Of a stretch of DNA of 64,000 nt, positions 13,572 through 24,487 are shown one piece after another; position 1 is the stretch's first letter; each line of letters starts with the position of its first letter. Where the stretch lies: positions 21,296,001-21,360,000 of the forward strand of contig JAJNNQ010000026.1 of NCBI GenBank assembly GCA_027886175.1, in the 5' to 3' direction. Made by a program: the position numbers and the translations under genes. Origin of the DNA: Phylloscopus collybita. Lineage: Eukaryota > Chordata > Aves > Passeriformes > Phylloscopidae. A model generated the notes under the pieces. The model did no database searches and was not told where the DNA came from. It saw nothing but the letters and a program-made list of their open reading frames with translations.

Positions 13572-14012
13572 CTACGCTTGAACTTTTAGGAGAGTTTTCA
13601 AATGGACTGCCATCAACTCCCTGTTTTGGTCAGACAGTTCAGCTGTGCCACCCACCCAGTGGCTGGGAGGCTTTGGAAGGACACTGGGAGATGGTGGGTC
13701 ACTAAACTTTGCCCCAGCATAATTTTCTTTTTGGCTCACTTCACTTAGGGCGATAGGTTTCTTGGACTTGGCATTTCTGAAGTTCTCTGTGTTTTTAAGT
13801 GGCTTTTTCTCCTGCTTCTGAACTATTTCCGGCGACACAGAATCCTGCCAAAAGTTCTCTATCTTTTTCGCCGAGGCGATCTTCGTCACTGGCGTGTTAC
13901 ACTTACTCTTCTGCCTGTTAATCTTTGGTTGTTCACACAGGTGTAAGCTGTGAACGGGCTGGCCGTAGGGGACGGCCGCCTTCTCTGTCTTTCCCATCTT
14001 GTTTTTTAAGAA
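13572..14012 (-). CDS. PNRC1: PNRC1 exon 2 (C-terminal 146 residues)
   Basis: Second and last coding exon of proline-rich nuclear receptor coactivator 1. The 3' splice site on the minus strand reads TTTGTCTCCGCAG, and the exon opens in phase 0 with FLKNKMGK, closely matching the PNRC family. Conserved blocks are [32 protein letters not shown] and [17 protein letters not shown]. The proline-rich motif [15 protein letters not shown] (residues about 232-246) is the family's SH3/EVH1-type binding segment. LKTLL (about 265-269) is an LxxLL nuclear receptor box. In PNRC proteins the proline-rich motif and NR box bind nuclear receptors, and the paralogue PNRC2 links decapping factor DCP1A to UPF1. 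The stop codon TAG is at 13572-13574. Identification is firm. Confidence 0.96.
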   Translation of the reverse strand, partial: FLKNKMGKTEKAAVPYGQPVHSLHLCEQPKINRQKSKCNTPVTKIASAKKIENFWQDSVSPEIVQKQEKKPLKNTENFRNAKSKKPIALSEVSQKENYAGAKFSDPPSPSVLPKPPSHWVGGTAELSDQNRELMAVHLKTLLKVQA

Positions 14013-14577
14013 CTGCGGAGACAAAGAAGAGTCACGTCAACCACGACCCCTCTCCTTCGCGCTCCCTCACTGCCCCCGACACTTAGCGAGGCGCCGAGGG
14101 AGACTTCGGCAGGGAGAACGGTACCGAGAAGCCTTCTCCCCGCTATTTCTCGCTTATCCCACCGCTCGGCTGGCACGGGCGGCCTGAGGGCGCGGAGCCC
14201 CCCCCAGCCGCCATGGGGCGCTGCGCGCCACGCACGTCCCGCCTTCGGCGACCGGGGGGCGGGGCTGGCGCGCGGCCAGCGGCAGGGCTAAATCTGGCTT
14301 GTTGCTGGGGCGCAGTGCCGGGCGCCGATTGGTGGGTGTCGAGTAGCCAATCGCCGAGCGCGGTTCGCCTTTCAGCCCCGCCCCGCCCCTGTCCGAGCGT
14401 AACGGAAACTCTGCCGCCCCCCCGCCCGGTCCCCCCCTCACCGCTCTGAGGGGGCGCCCCGCTCGCTGCTTTCCCCCCCCCACCCCCCACCCCGAGAGAA
14501 AGGAAAAACGGTCGCCCAGCTCGCCGGGCACCGGGAGAAGGCTGAAGGGAGGAGAAGTAGCGCAGACTTGTTTTTAC
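14013..14577 (-). other. PNRC1: PNRC1 intron 1
   Basis: A 565-bp GC-rich phase-0 intron, with donor GAG|GTAAAA and acceptor CGCAG. It lies inside the CpG island. It holds a G-run cluster on the PNRC1 sense strand (14471-14495) and a CCAATCG pair in opposite orientations at 14326-14332 and 14347-14353. These suggest that part of the intron may itself act as promoter DNA. Confidence 0.85.
14471..14495 (-). other. G-run tract, potential G-quadruplex
   Basis: The plus strand shows three C runs (about nine, six and four bases) separated by single A residues. The PNRC1 pre-mRNA would therefore carry three long G runs roughly 85-105 nt downstream of the 5' splice site. The longest run can supply the fourth G-tract. 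Confidence 0.6.
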
Positions 14578-14958
14578 CTCCTTCCTGAGGGGTTTGCCGG
14601 GCGCGGGTCTCGAGGGGGCAGGCGCAGGGGGCTCCTCCGGGGGGGCGTCCGTCACCAGGTCGGTTCCCAGCGGCGTCCTTCTCCCCAGCCCAGCGCGGTG
14701 CTGCTGGTACTGCTGGTAGCGGCTGGGCAGGAGCCCCGCGGGGCCGGGCCGGATCTTTCCCTTCCTCCGCCGCACCCTCTTCAGCGCGGGGCGGGCGCTG
14801 CCCCCCGGGCCCGCCAGGCAGCAGCTGGGCTGGTTCTCGCAGTTGCTGTCCCCGCGCCTGAGGCGCTGGAGCAGGGCGGAGGGCGGCAGCCGCCGAGGGT
14901 CTTCGGTGCCCGCCGAGATCCGAGCCAGGAAGGGCGGCGGCGCCGTGGTGGTAACCAT
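14578..14958 (-). CDS. PNRC1: PNRC1 exon 1 (N-terminal 127 residues)
   Basis: First coding exon of PNRC1. The ATG (14956-14958, minus strand) sits in an excellent Kozak context, CCCACCATGG, and begins MVTTTAPPP, matching an internal MVTTAPPP segment of human PNRC1. Human PNRC1 has about 33 further residues upstream. No equivalent in-frame ATG is seen here, so the bird protein probably starts at this methionine (273 residues in total against 327 in human). A basic segment KRVRRRKGK (60-68) is a likely nuclear localisation signal. LPSRYQQYQQHR (78-88) is a family block, and a proline/alanine-rich stretch precedes the splice donor after GKPLRKE. Exon length is exactly 127 codons, joining in phase 0. 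The frame stays open far upstream on this strand, but only this segment is supported. Confidence 0.93.
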
Positions 14959-15535
14959 GGTGGGACGTGGGTACCCAGAGTTATGCCGGGGAGAGGGGTC
15001 GAGCCCAAGCGGGGACGAGCGGGTCCGATTGCCGGGGAGGGTCTGCCCGGGCTTTGTGACGGGCTGAGGAAGTGGTGGCGCAACCGGAGCGGCCGCTAGG
15101 AGAACATGGCGGGGGAGTGAGGAGAGCCGCCAGCAGCTCCTCGGTGTTGTTACCCGGGCGCGACCCGCCCACTTCCGCCCCCGCGCCAACCGCCGTACGC
15201 TGAGGGCGCCAGCACTGCCCCTCCCCGCTGCGCCCCGCCAATCGTGGCGGAGCGGCGGTCTCTCTGCCCTCGCTCCAGCCAATCGGAAGCGACACAAACA
15301 CTTGGGGCCACGCCTTCCCTGGGGGCCGCCCGATCCGGGCCGGCACGCCCCCGGCCTTGGAGTCACGGGCTCGCAGTGCGCGGAGGGCGGGCGGTGTTCC
15401 ACCGGCCAATCGGGATCCGCACTCGCAGCCAAGGCCACACCCCCGCGGACCTCGCAGCCAATCGAGGGAGACGTAAACAGGCGTCGGCGCGCCCCCCGGT
15501 GGGCGGTAGCGGCGGGTGGGCACGCGTCGCTCGCC
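14959..15535. promoter_or_regulatory. Bidirectional promoter PNRC1 / BORCS6 with CCAAT boxes
   Basis: The two start codons are divergent and only 577 bp apart. Four CCAATCG heptamers on the plus strand begin at 15238, 15279, 15406 and 15458. The one at 15279 runs directly into an ETS-type CGGAAG. These are NF-Y-type boxes, common in divergent housekeeping promoters. No TATA box is evident. Transcription start sites are not determined. Confidence 0.75.
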
Positions 15536-16138
15536 ATGGAGGAGCCGGGCCTGGCCGCCGCGCCGCCGGAGGGGCGGGGGCGGGACGAGCGGAGCCTGGA
15601 GGCGCTCAGCCTGGCCGGCGGCGGAGGGGCGGCGGCAGCGGCGGCGGGGCGGCAGCTGCCGGAGGGGCGGCGAGCGACGCTGGCTAGCGCCCTGGAACTG
15701 GAGGGGACGGTGCTGCGCGAGGGGCGCCTCACCCAGTTCGTGGCCAACAACCTGGAGCGGCGCATCCGGCTGAGCGGTGCCCCGCGGGGCGAGCCTCCGG
15801 CGGGGGGCGGCGGGTCCTCCATCCCCGCCATCGACCCCGGGGCGTTGCAGGACGTGGTGGCCCTGGCCGGGCAGGTGGCGGCGCAGGTGGACGAGCTGCT
15901 GCGGAACGTGCACTGCGGGCTGCAGGCGCTGACGGCACTCAGCGTCGGCTGCATCCAGACCTACCGCGACGGCGTGGAGAGCCTGGGCGAGGCGGCCGAC
16001 CTCAGCATCCGCGCAATGTACGCGCTGGTGGCGCGCTGCGAGGAGCTGGACCGCGCCATGCAGCCCGTGCCCGCCCTGGCCAAGCGCATCCGTGACATGA
16101 AGGGCACGCTGGAGCGGCTGGAGGGTCTCTGCAAGTAG
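15536..16138 (+). CDS. BORCS6: BORCS6 homologue (BORC complex subunit 6, lyspersin)
   Basis: Intronless 200-residue protein. In mammals BORCS6 (C17orf59) is a subunit of BORC, the lysosome-surface complex that recruits ARL8 and kinesin for outward lysosome movement and contacts Ragulator. The conserved C-terminal two thirds is clear: RRATLASALELEGTV (46-59), LTQFVANNLERRIRLSGAP (65-83), then a helical region with ALSVGCIQTYRDGVESLGEA (134-153), MYALVARCEELDRAMQPV (161-178) and LERLEGLCK at the C-terminus. Human BORCS6 is about 357 residues; the long disordered N-terminus is mostly absent here and replaced by a short Ala/Gly-rich segment. The start is chosen at GCCATGG (15536). An in-frame upstream extension to 15302 would read through two CCAAT boxes and is unlikely to be coding. 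It is head-to-head with PNRC1. Single-exon structure matches the human gene, so it need not be a retrocopy. Confidence 0.9.
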   Translation: MEEPGLAAAPPEGRGRDERSLEALSLAGGGGAAAAAAGRQLPEGRRATLASALELEGTVLREGRLTQFVANNLERRIRLSGAPRGEPPAGGGGSSIPAIDPGALQDVVALAGQVAAQVDELLRNVHCGLQALTALSVGCIQTYRDGVESLGEAADLSIRAMYALVARCEELDRAMQPVPALAKRIRDMKGTLERLEGLCK

Positions 16139-16430
16139 CTGCTCCGCCGCCGCCCCTCCCGTGCCGACAGCGGGGGCCTGGGGCTGATGCTCTCTCGCTC
16201 CGGCGGCCCCACCGCTCACGGCGCCCGCGGCTCCCGCCTGCACATCCTCGCTCGCTCCCCCCCTGCGTGACTTGCCGGCATCAGTGGCCAGGCCGCCTGT
16301 GTTGATCTGGACGAAGGGAAATTTTTGCGACCGATAAAGGAAAAGGTCCCGGTTGAAAACCGCGGGGTAAATGGCAGATGATGCTTTTTAGCTTCAGCTC
16401 CATTAAAAAAATTGGATTCCACATGCCTTA
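16139..16430 (+). other. BORCS6: BORCS6 3' UTR with candidate poly(A) signal
   Basis: GC content drops sharply about 130 bp after the stop codon. ATTAAA at 16402-16407 is the nearest poly(A) signal, giving a 3' UTR of about 290 nt. A canonical AATAAA at 16766-16771 is an alternative end. Confidence 0.5.
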
Positions 16431-19400
16431 CGTTTTCTATTTATTGAGGGCCAAGAGAAACTAACGAGTATTAATTAAAAGTAGCTGTTAATTTTTTTAG
16501 TAAAATTCAAAATTCTTGTGAGTACCTGCTTGATGCTTACAGACATATGTGCTTATTTTTAGTTGACTTGGTGCCTGAAGAGTAATTGTCACCTATGCTG
16601 TTACAGCAAAGAAACTCACAGAACACCACTGTTTTTCTTACAGGACACAGTTTTAAGATAAGATTTTAATACATATAGCAAAGATACTTGTTTTCTGAGA
16701 AGAATATAAAGTCCATGGAAGATAATTGAGATTCAGATAAGAACAAATCCATAAGCAAAGTTCTAAATAAAAGCCTTCAGATGAAATGTGCTTTGACTCT
16801 ATTAATCTTTACAATTTTCACGGTGTAAAAGTTTAAATGGCATCACTGTGAAGTGATCCTGTTATTTTGTAGTTTACTTTTGTGTCGTTGGTTTATTTTT
16901 TTTCTTTCCAGTTGAGAAAAGATCTAAATGAGGAATATGGGTACATGATGACATTATGTGACTGACATAAAATGACTGCTTCAGAATAATTTATTTGTAT
17001 AACTTGAAGCTTTTGTATATGCATCACAGTGTGCAGAAGTGATTTTGCTGTATCAGTAAGTGTTTCCTCTGAGACCTGAGAGTAGCTGAATTCTCTACTC
17101 ACTAATGTTCCTATGCAAAAAGCCTCTTAGGTAATGCTAGTAGCAATCCATTTAGGTCACAAATGTCCCTGTAACAAGATTTCAGCAGAAAAATGATCAC
17201 TGTGTTCTTATGTAAGTGTAATAGTGCTTTTGGTGACCAGTGGCTCCTAAAAACCTTGGAATGAAGGTAGCCAGAAATACTAATCAAGTCCTGTACCTGT
17301 GGTTGAAGAGCAGATAGGTTTACGATGGGCAGAGCTGCTACCTCACCATAATCTCATTAAAAACACTGAGTGAAGGGTGGACACTGTGATACCCTGTGCT
17401 TCTGCATGCAGACAATACTGAATTATAACAAAATAATTCATGTTAATGCCACTCTGGTTTGCATGATGCCAGTCTCTGGCCTGTTTTGAGCCCCTTGGCG
17501 TGTCCATGGGTGTGTTTCATTAGTAGCCTAGCAATGGGACAAGTCTGGAATTGGGCTGTGCCAAGGTAGGGCTCTCTCTGGTACTGTCTGCTGAGGTGTA
17601 CCTGTGGCTCCAGGAGATAACCAGAGCCCTAACAGAAGTTGGGGAGAAAAATAACTTAACTGCTGCTGCGTCCCATCCCATGGGCCTAGAAGACACTAAA
17701 GATTGCTTAACACCACAGTAACAGCTGTACTTTTAATAGTTTTGTTATTCCTGGGAAAGTTTGATCTCATCTATTATGCAGATGCACAGTACTTGTGCTA
17801 AGCGTGTTTGGTATATGCCGAGAGTGAACACCAAAGGTTGATCTTAGGCAATTTGTGAATACTGTTGAAATGTACAGGAAAGACCTGCAAGCTTATTTGT
17901 ATAGCCACGTATGTGCAGCTACTCTTCACTCACACAAGCTAAGGTGAAGCCTTTAAAGTGTTTCAGTACACTCTTGGGTTTTGATAGTGTTTCACTTGCA
18001 GTCATCTTCATTCAATGCTAATTCCCTAGTAAAATTGTTGAGTCTGTAGAATAAAGTTATTACTTTTATGTTTTTAATTGTTAGAGATTAGTTGTTGAGG
18101 TGTTTCACTTATTGTGTTTCTTGTTTGGAAAAATAATTTGAAAGCTAATTTAAACTCTGCTCTTGCATCTGCAGAGAGACCTTTTAATGTGATTGCAGAG
18201 CTGGTTTCAGTCTAGGTCCTCAGGCAGTAATTTCTGACAATGATGTCATTCATGTGATGAAAAAGTAATGACTGACTAGTGAATTGCAAGCATGAAGAAA
18301 GCAGTAATTATGCTATTTGGGTTTGGTTTTTTAATATTTTTTCTGAACACATCAGCTTTTTTGAAGGGCAGATTTAACTGAACTTGTTGAATTGACTCCT
18401 TCACTTGTTCCCCGGTGTCTGCCTTGTGCCTTTGCCATCCCTGGGGCAGCCACAGCCAAATTGATATCAGCCTGTTCTGTGCCCCCTCAATCGGTATGGA
18501 ATGGAAACCACGTGGCTGCTGTTGTTTCCAGCGCCCCTGTCCATACGAGCCTCCATTGCTGCAGGAATGGTGACACTTGCCAGCATCTATGTCAGCACAG
18601 CTCTGGTGCCAGCCCTGCCCTTGAAATCCCGTGTGAACTGCCTCTGAGCTACGTGCAGCTCGGTAGCTTCTGGTGAAGGTGGTCCTTCTGCAGCCATACA
18701 CTTCTATACTGCCCTTTTGATCCTAGTCCAGGCTTTATTGTGCAAATCCTTTGTTAATTCTAGCTCCTTCCAGCTTTTGGATATTGAGGGTGAAAACTTT
18801 CAAGTTCTTCTGGCCTTTTTTGCTTAGTCTGTGGGTGAGCAGTACGAAACCATGGTTTTCCAAGAGCTTCAAATGGCTTGCATATATTTTCTTGCATAGT
18901 CACTTAGCTTTACAATTGGTTGCTTTCCTTATCAGCTGCCAAGTGAACTTTCATTGTAACAGGATGGGCAAGGTCAGGGAAGAAAGTCAACAAAATATAA
19001 TGATGTGTGTAGCACTAAGCATAGCCAGATGCAGCATTAGCTGTGGACTAGGAATGACTTCTCTACTCTGAGAACCACCCGTGAATCCATGAGGAATTGG
19101 CTTCGTCTGATAATTTTTTTTTTCAAATGTAAGGTCTGACTTTGGAAATCCTTTTTCTGATTAAGGTATGGTTGGTTCTGCTTCATTCAGTGCATATTTA
19201 GTCTTCCCTCCTTGGGGCTTTTCTATTCCCTGACTCTGATCCAGTTCCATATCCATGCTATTTAAAGAAGCTTTACCAGATAAAACCTTACTACAGCTGG
19301 GAAGAAACCTGGTCACACAAAGCAAGAATGAACTTCACCAACACTAGACCTTTAAGACTTTTTTCCACTGTTGCTTAACTGCATCAAATGTTAATTTTGT

Positions 19401-22400
19401 TAAGTAAAATTAAGTGCTTAAGTAAATTAAGTAAATACATTTGTTGATCAAATGTAAATACATCAATTTTGTGTGTGTCTTGTATCTAAGATGCACAAAA
19501 TTTTTGGCTGCAATGTGCAGCTTTTTGGTGGTACTTACTCCCGTGAGTAAGGTCTTGACTGAGCTACTAGTGTGAGGAACAGCATGTGAGTTGAATCTGA
19601 GAGCAAACCTCTTAGCATTACAGATGCAACTATTTTGAAATGGTTTCAAACAGCATGGTTGTACTACCAGGAGACAAAAAATTGCAAAGCTTCCAAATTA
19701 TCAGAGGAGTAAGATCAATTCTTCTAGCAAACTGTTAGCCAAAACTGGAAAGAGTGTTAAGACAGAGACCTCTTGCAATAGGTGTCATCCAGCATAAGAC
19801 AAGTTCTGGCTGTCAGATACCACACTACCTTGTCCTGATCAACCCTAGTGCGTACTCACGAAAAAAACAACTTTTAAAGAACAGCAGATCATGTTTACAA
19901 TACTGTCACAACCTGGTTTTATTGCCCAAAAATTACTTTGAGAAAACAACCTTCCTATAAAATTATAAATTAGTCCAATTAGTACATTTTTGCAAGCAGT
20001 ATCTGTACTTCTGGCATTGTCCCCACCCTGGCCCATCCTGGAACCTCCTGCCACGCATGTGAGAGCACACATGGAAAATTCATGACACTTCTCTTTTCGA
20101 AAGCTTAACGTGGTAACTGCATCAGATGCAGGAATTGAAACACAAATGAATTTCACGTTCGCCCCTTTAGCTTAGTGCCTCAGGAAAGCTTTTGTCACTG
20201 TTGTTCTCTGTTGTTTGAAGCTCCAAAATAAGAAATGTGATCAATGGACTTGAGCCCTGACCGTCCACCTTAGCAGTAAAGATCCTTCTGTCCCCTCTTG
20301 CGACAGCAGTAACATTACCCTTGTAACAGGAAAAATGATAACCAAAATTTGAAACTTTCCTGCAGTTCTGGTTCCCTTCTACTATTTATACAACATTAGA
20401 AGCCATACAACAAACAAACAAAAACTCATAACCTCTTCACCCAAAAACTCTCAGTTGATCCTCTTCCTAAGTCTGAGAGAACGTGAATAGGTTTGCTAGC
20501 AGGGTTGGACTGTCATGTGCATTGGCCAGGATGCAGCAGCCCTCATTAAGTGTGGGAGCAGAAAAGCAAAGGTAAAACTATCTTGATTATTTTCCTAGAT
20601 TACAGCTACAAAGTGCTGCCAGTGTAATTGTTTCCAGAATTTGAGTTAATGTTGCTGTGATTAATTACTATGAAGTACTCTTGTTGAAAGTAGACTTTTA
20701 TTAGAGAAGGCTAAAAATTTATGTCAGTATTTTTATTTTTATGAATGCTAGTTAGAGAGGTAAGAATCCTAGAATTTTGTCCAACACTGTATCTTGTTGC
20801 ATTGTCACGAAGGAAGTTTTTCCCTTGTTTTCTTTATAGATAGGCTGGCAAAATTCTCACCACTGAACTTGCCTGCAATACAAAGAGCCATGCCCAGTGA
20901 GCTGTTCAGAAGGGTTTAGTTAAGGATTTCTTTGTCTAGAAATATATATAAATTAAGGGGGAAAAAAATCCACAAACTTGCCCAATCCTGGGTATCTGGT
21001 TTGTCAGTAGGATCATTTTACTACACTCAGCAGCTGAAAATTCAAAAATTCCCAGGTTGAAATCTTAGATTTTTAATGAGTGAGCTTTCTTTCAATGGCC
21101 TAATATCAGCAGTGAAGTTTACCAGCCATTTTCACCCTAATGAGATTTTTCTTGTCTGAACTTGAGCTGATGCCACTCAAGGAAATGCTAACCTGAAAAT
21201 AAACTCCTTTAAAGCCAAAGTATCATTTGACTTTGTTCCACTTTCTGTTTTCACTGCCTATGCAATTTGTTTATTCAGGGGATTTTTTTTTCCCAGGCTG
21301 GGACTTTTCCAGTGACGTGTCCTCAGCTGGAAGGGGAGGGGAGTTTCTCACCACTGAGCAACATTGTGATTTTCCATTTTCCAAACTCTTCCTGCATGCC
21401 ATTTATAGTCGATGACACCAATCTAGTTTGGTTTTGTTTCCCTCTTTAAAGAAAGAGATGTGCAACTACAAGTCTTTCATCTCTCTTGCTCCGTTGCCAT
21501 CAGCTTTCTTTTGTCTGCTGAGAGGAACTGGAAAGTTACTACTGTGTCCCCACCCCCTCCTTTCCCGCCCCGTTCACCATTTTCGAAGCCACCAGCTGTA
21601 CCCCATTTCTCCTGGCAAAACCTTGTTCTGGACCTCATCAGTTCTCGGTGCTATGCTTTGATCCCACTTATCTTCTGTCTGCAATTGCATGACTTACTAC
21701 ATCTGTGTTATCGTACTGGCAAGGCACCAGCTTTATTAGCTCAGTTACGTCCTCTTCTAGCTGTCCTTGTTGTTTTTCATTCCTGTTTGCCTCAAATTTC
21801 AAGTGGCTGTCTGCAGGTCCTAGCCAAGGCTTTTGCTGCCTACCTGCCCTATTCCTTTTTGATGTCATACACTCCTTTAGCCTTTAATGTCATAGTAAAT
21901 TACCTTACACTTTCTTTTTCTGTAATTCCTTACTGTTGTGTTTTGCAATGCTTCTTGTATCCAGAATAGCCACCAACAGTTGCCTTGCTTTAAAATCAAA
22001 CCTCGGGCACTGGCAAGTCAGAAACTACATATATAGCAGATAATTATACTAAACAGGAGGCATTATTGAAAAACTAAACATCTATAATTGGAGAGAGCTA
22101 GGTCTTATTATTTGGCTCTGACCTATTTTAATAATAGGCCAACAAATGCAAAAAAAAAAAAAACAACTTGCTAAATAATCCCAGTATAACTGTGAGTGCT
22201 GTGATGTATCTGGTAAGAGAGGTTCAAATCAATCAGCTGCTGCTTACGTAGGCTCCCAAGGCTGGGGTTATAGAACACCAAATAGCATGTGACATGGTGA
22301 GGTGATGCAATATGTGCAAGCTACCAAAGCAAACTATATTGTTTTTCTTTTTAATCATAGAAAGATTAAGTAAATACTGTAGTAAGGCTACTGCTAAATG

Positions 22401-24400
22401 AAATTCTGGTCTCCCTGCCTTCATTTTGGCATGCATTCATAGAGGGCTCTTGCTGACTTTGTAAAGAGCTGGATGTATTTTTGTGGAAGTTATGAAACTC
22501 AGTGGGATGTGTTATATTTATTACTTGCAACAGACCTTGGAAAGAAATTGGGGTAAAAAAGGATGGGATGAAATGTTTGGAATACAGAATATGCCAAAGC
22601 AGTTTCTTTCTTTTGTTCACCAAGAATCATACTTTAGTATGGCAAATCAATTCCTTTTTAACAAGATTATTCATACTGTCTGTGCTGCACCAGACAATGG
22701 AAAAAATGCAAGTCATGACCAAAACATTAATTCTACATAACTGATAAAACATCTGTTTCAAAACAAAAACTAATGTTGGGCTGTACTGGGTAGACTAGCT
22801 GTAAAAAGTCAAGCTTAAATTTGTTAAAATTCAGGTTTAAATAATGGTCAGCTGTGCAGGTCTTAATAAGTATGTACAATCTTTTTAATTAAAATACCTA
22901 TCAGCAATGATTGCCAAGACTTCAGTCCAACCTAATGGTATGGTCTGTTTCTTACACTTTAACTGAACAGTGAGGTAACTGATGGGGACACTCAGCAAAG
23001 TAGGAGCGATGGAACATGTTACCCTTATGTGTTAATATAAACCAGAAAATTTGCGTAACTCGTTGATGACTTCTGGAATTTACGTAGCACTGTAGGAATC
23101 TTTGGTTGCTGGCATTCATTCATCAGCACTTACGGTTGTGAAATCACTTGTGCATGCTCTTTGACCTTGATTATTTATAGGCTGTGCTTCAAGATAAGGG
23201 TCAATGCTTTGTCTCAAAAGTAGTTCAGCTTGGCTAAGAGACAAAACAAGGCTGGGACAAAACTTAATTTGTTTCTCTACCAGTCTGTAATGAGACTTTG
23301 AATTAAGTATCCTGCTGATATGCATTTGCACAATATCTGGGAAACAAAAGTTTCCTGCGTTGAACATAAAACTGTTTTACACATGCGTGATACACGTACA
23401 GCAGCATGACTTGTCACTGCTGCCTGCTAGATAACCTCTCTTTAACAGTACTTCTTTACTTCTTTGAAAAGGCAGCTGGATGATGCAAACACTGGGGAGT
23501 CCTATCAAAAGATTTCTCTGCTACACTGTTTTATGTGTTAGGCTTTTTTTTTTTTTTTATCCCTTCCTGATCCCTGTTCTTAACAGTTCCCTCAGGGAAT
23601 GCTGCTACTGAGCCCTTTTTTCCATTCCCACCTTTCCTTCCTGGTTAGTGGATTCTTTTTCTCTAGGTTAACTGTAGTTCTAAACAACTTCTAAGAAAGT
23701 AGATTAACAAATGTACTTTGTGTATACATTGTGTTGGCTCAGCCAGTGTGTAGTAGGCTGAAATACTTGTATTTTGGCACCCTATTCAATAGCAGGTGTG
23801 ATTGAAAGTGAGTTCTCACTGCAGAAGAGTTTTTACGAGTTGCTGAAGAAGTGGCATGCCCTTAGGGCAGAAAGAGATCAGCAAGCTCAGGGCTCCAGGT
23901 TGCTTCTCTAGAAGGCAGAATACATAGGCCAGGTGGTAGATTGTTTGTACCACCACAGATGGTTTGGGGTGGATCTGCAGGGCTGGCAAGTACTCAGTAC
24001 AGGCCACTCTCTCTTTCAGTGGCAGAAATTACTGCATCTCCAAGGTGACTAATGCTGTCGAAACTGGATACACAGTTACTTATCAGGGTTTTGGATGCTA
24101 TGGGTCATGTAGAAGAAAATAATATTTGACATTAAACAGATGATGAATGTGATTGAAACATCCTTCCTAGCCCTCAACCCCAAAAGAAAAAAGATGAAGC
24201 AATTGTCAGTTGTTGTACATGTGGTATTGCCACCCGAAAGTAAAAAAACCAAAACTGTTTATGGTGACAGTGGGTGTCAGTACCAGATGGGACAAAACAT
24301 AGCTAGATCAGGAACAACAGGGGATATAACCCTAGTTTACTGACTGTGATTATGTGAAAACTGTCCTGGGTTTAACTTTGGCTTTTCTATATTGCAAATC
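16431..24400. other. Intergenic, no gene recognised
   Basis: AT-rich DNA between BORCS6 and RNGTT. Open frames at 18276-18701 (both strands) and 21428-21969 are the longest; they are unspliced, match no family I know and show no promoter. Short A and T homopolymers occur near 22150 and 23546. No RNA gene was recognised. Confidence 0.5.
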
Positions 24401-24413
24401 TGAAGAGGCACAA

Positions 24414-24487
24414 TGTCCTGGTTTAGGGGGTACAAGCATCATAAAGTCACCCCAGGACACACAACAATAAAATCCGCCCCCCCCCCC
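24414..24487. mobile_element. Small LTR-like remnant with C11 tract
   Basis: A 46-bp unit is bounded by TGTCCTGG (24414-24421) and its inverse CCAGGACA (24452-24459), which resemble the terminal bases of avian ERV LTRs. An 'aataaaa' and a C11 run (24477-24487) follow. A second TGTCCTGG lies at 24362. This is probably a heavily deleted LTR. Confidence 0.35.

Larger units (their letters stand above)
14150..16270. promoter_or_regulatory. CpG island shared by PNRC1 and BORCS6
   Basis: About 2.1 kb of markedly GC-rich, CpG-dense DNA covers PNRC1 intron 1 and exon 1, the intergenic gap and the whole BORCS6 coding region, with sharply AT-richer DNA on both sides. This is the usual signature of a constitutively active promoter region. 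Boundaries are estimated by eye. Confidence 0.85.

Noticed and set aside
12894..13589. Plus-strand open frames of 101-125 codons
   Set aside because: They lie antisense to the inferred PNRC1 3' UTR, are AT-driven and do not resemble a protein family.
15302..15535. N-terminal extension of BORCS6 to an upstream ATG
   Set aside because: It would make the CCAAT boxes coding, has no similarity to the human N-terminus and is preceded by a better-supported start at 15536.
14143..15954. A 603-codon minus-strand open frame
   Set aside because: Only its part at 14578-14958 is real (PNRC1 exon 1). The rest reads through the promoter and antisense to BORCS6; high GC suppresses stop codons.
14981..16243. 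A 420-codon minus-strand open frame
   Set aside because: Antisense shadow of BORCS6 and its promoter in GC-rich DNA; no family resemblance.
18276..18701. Overlapping open frames on both strands
   Set aside because: No splice signals, promoter or recognisable domain; likely chance.
21428..21969. Plus-strand open frame of 169 codons
   Set aside because: Hydrophobic Leu/Phe/Ser-rich translation of pyrimidine-rich DNA, with no promoter or homology that I can recognise.
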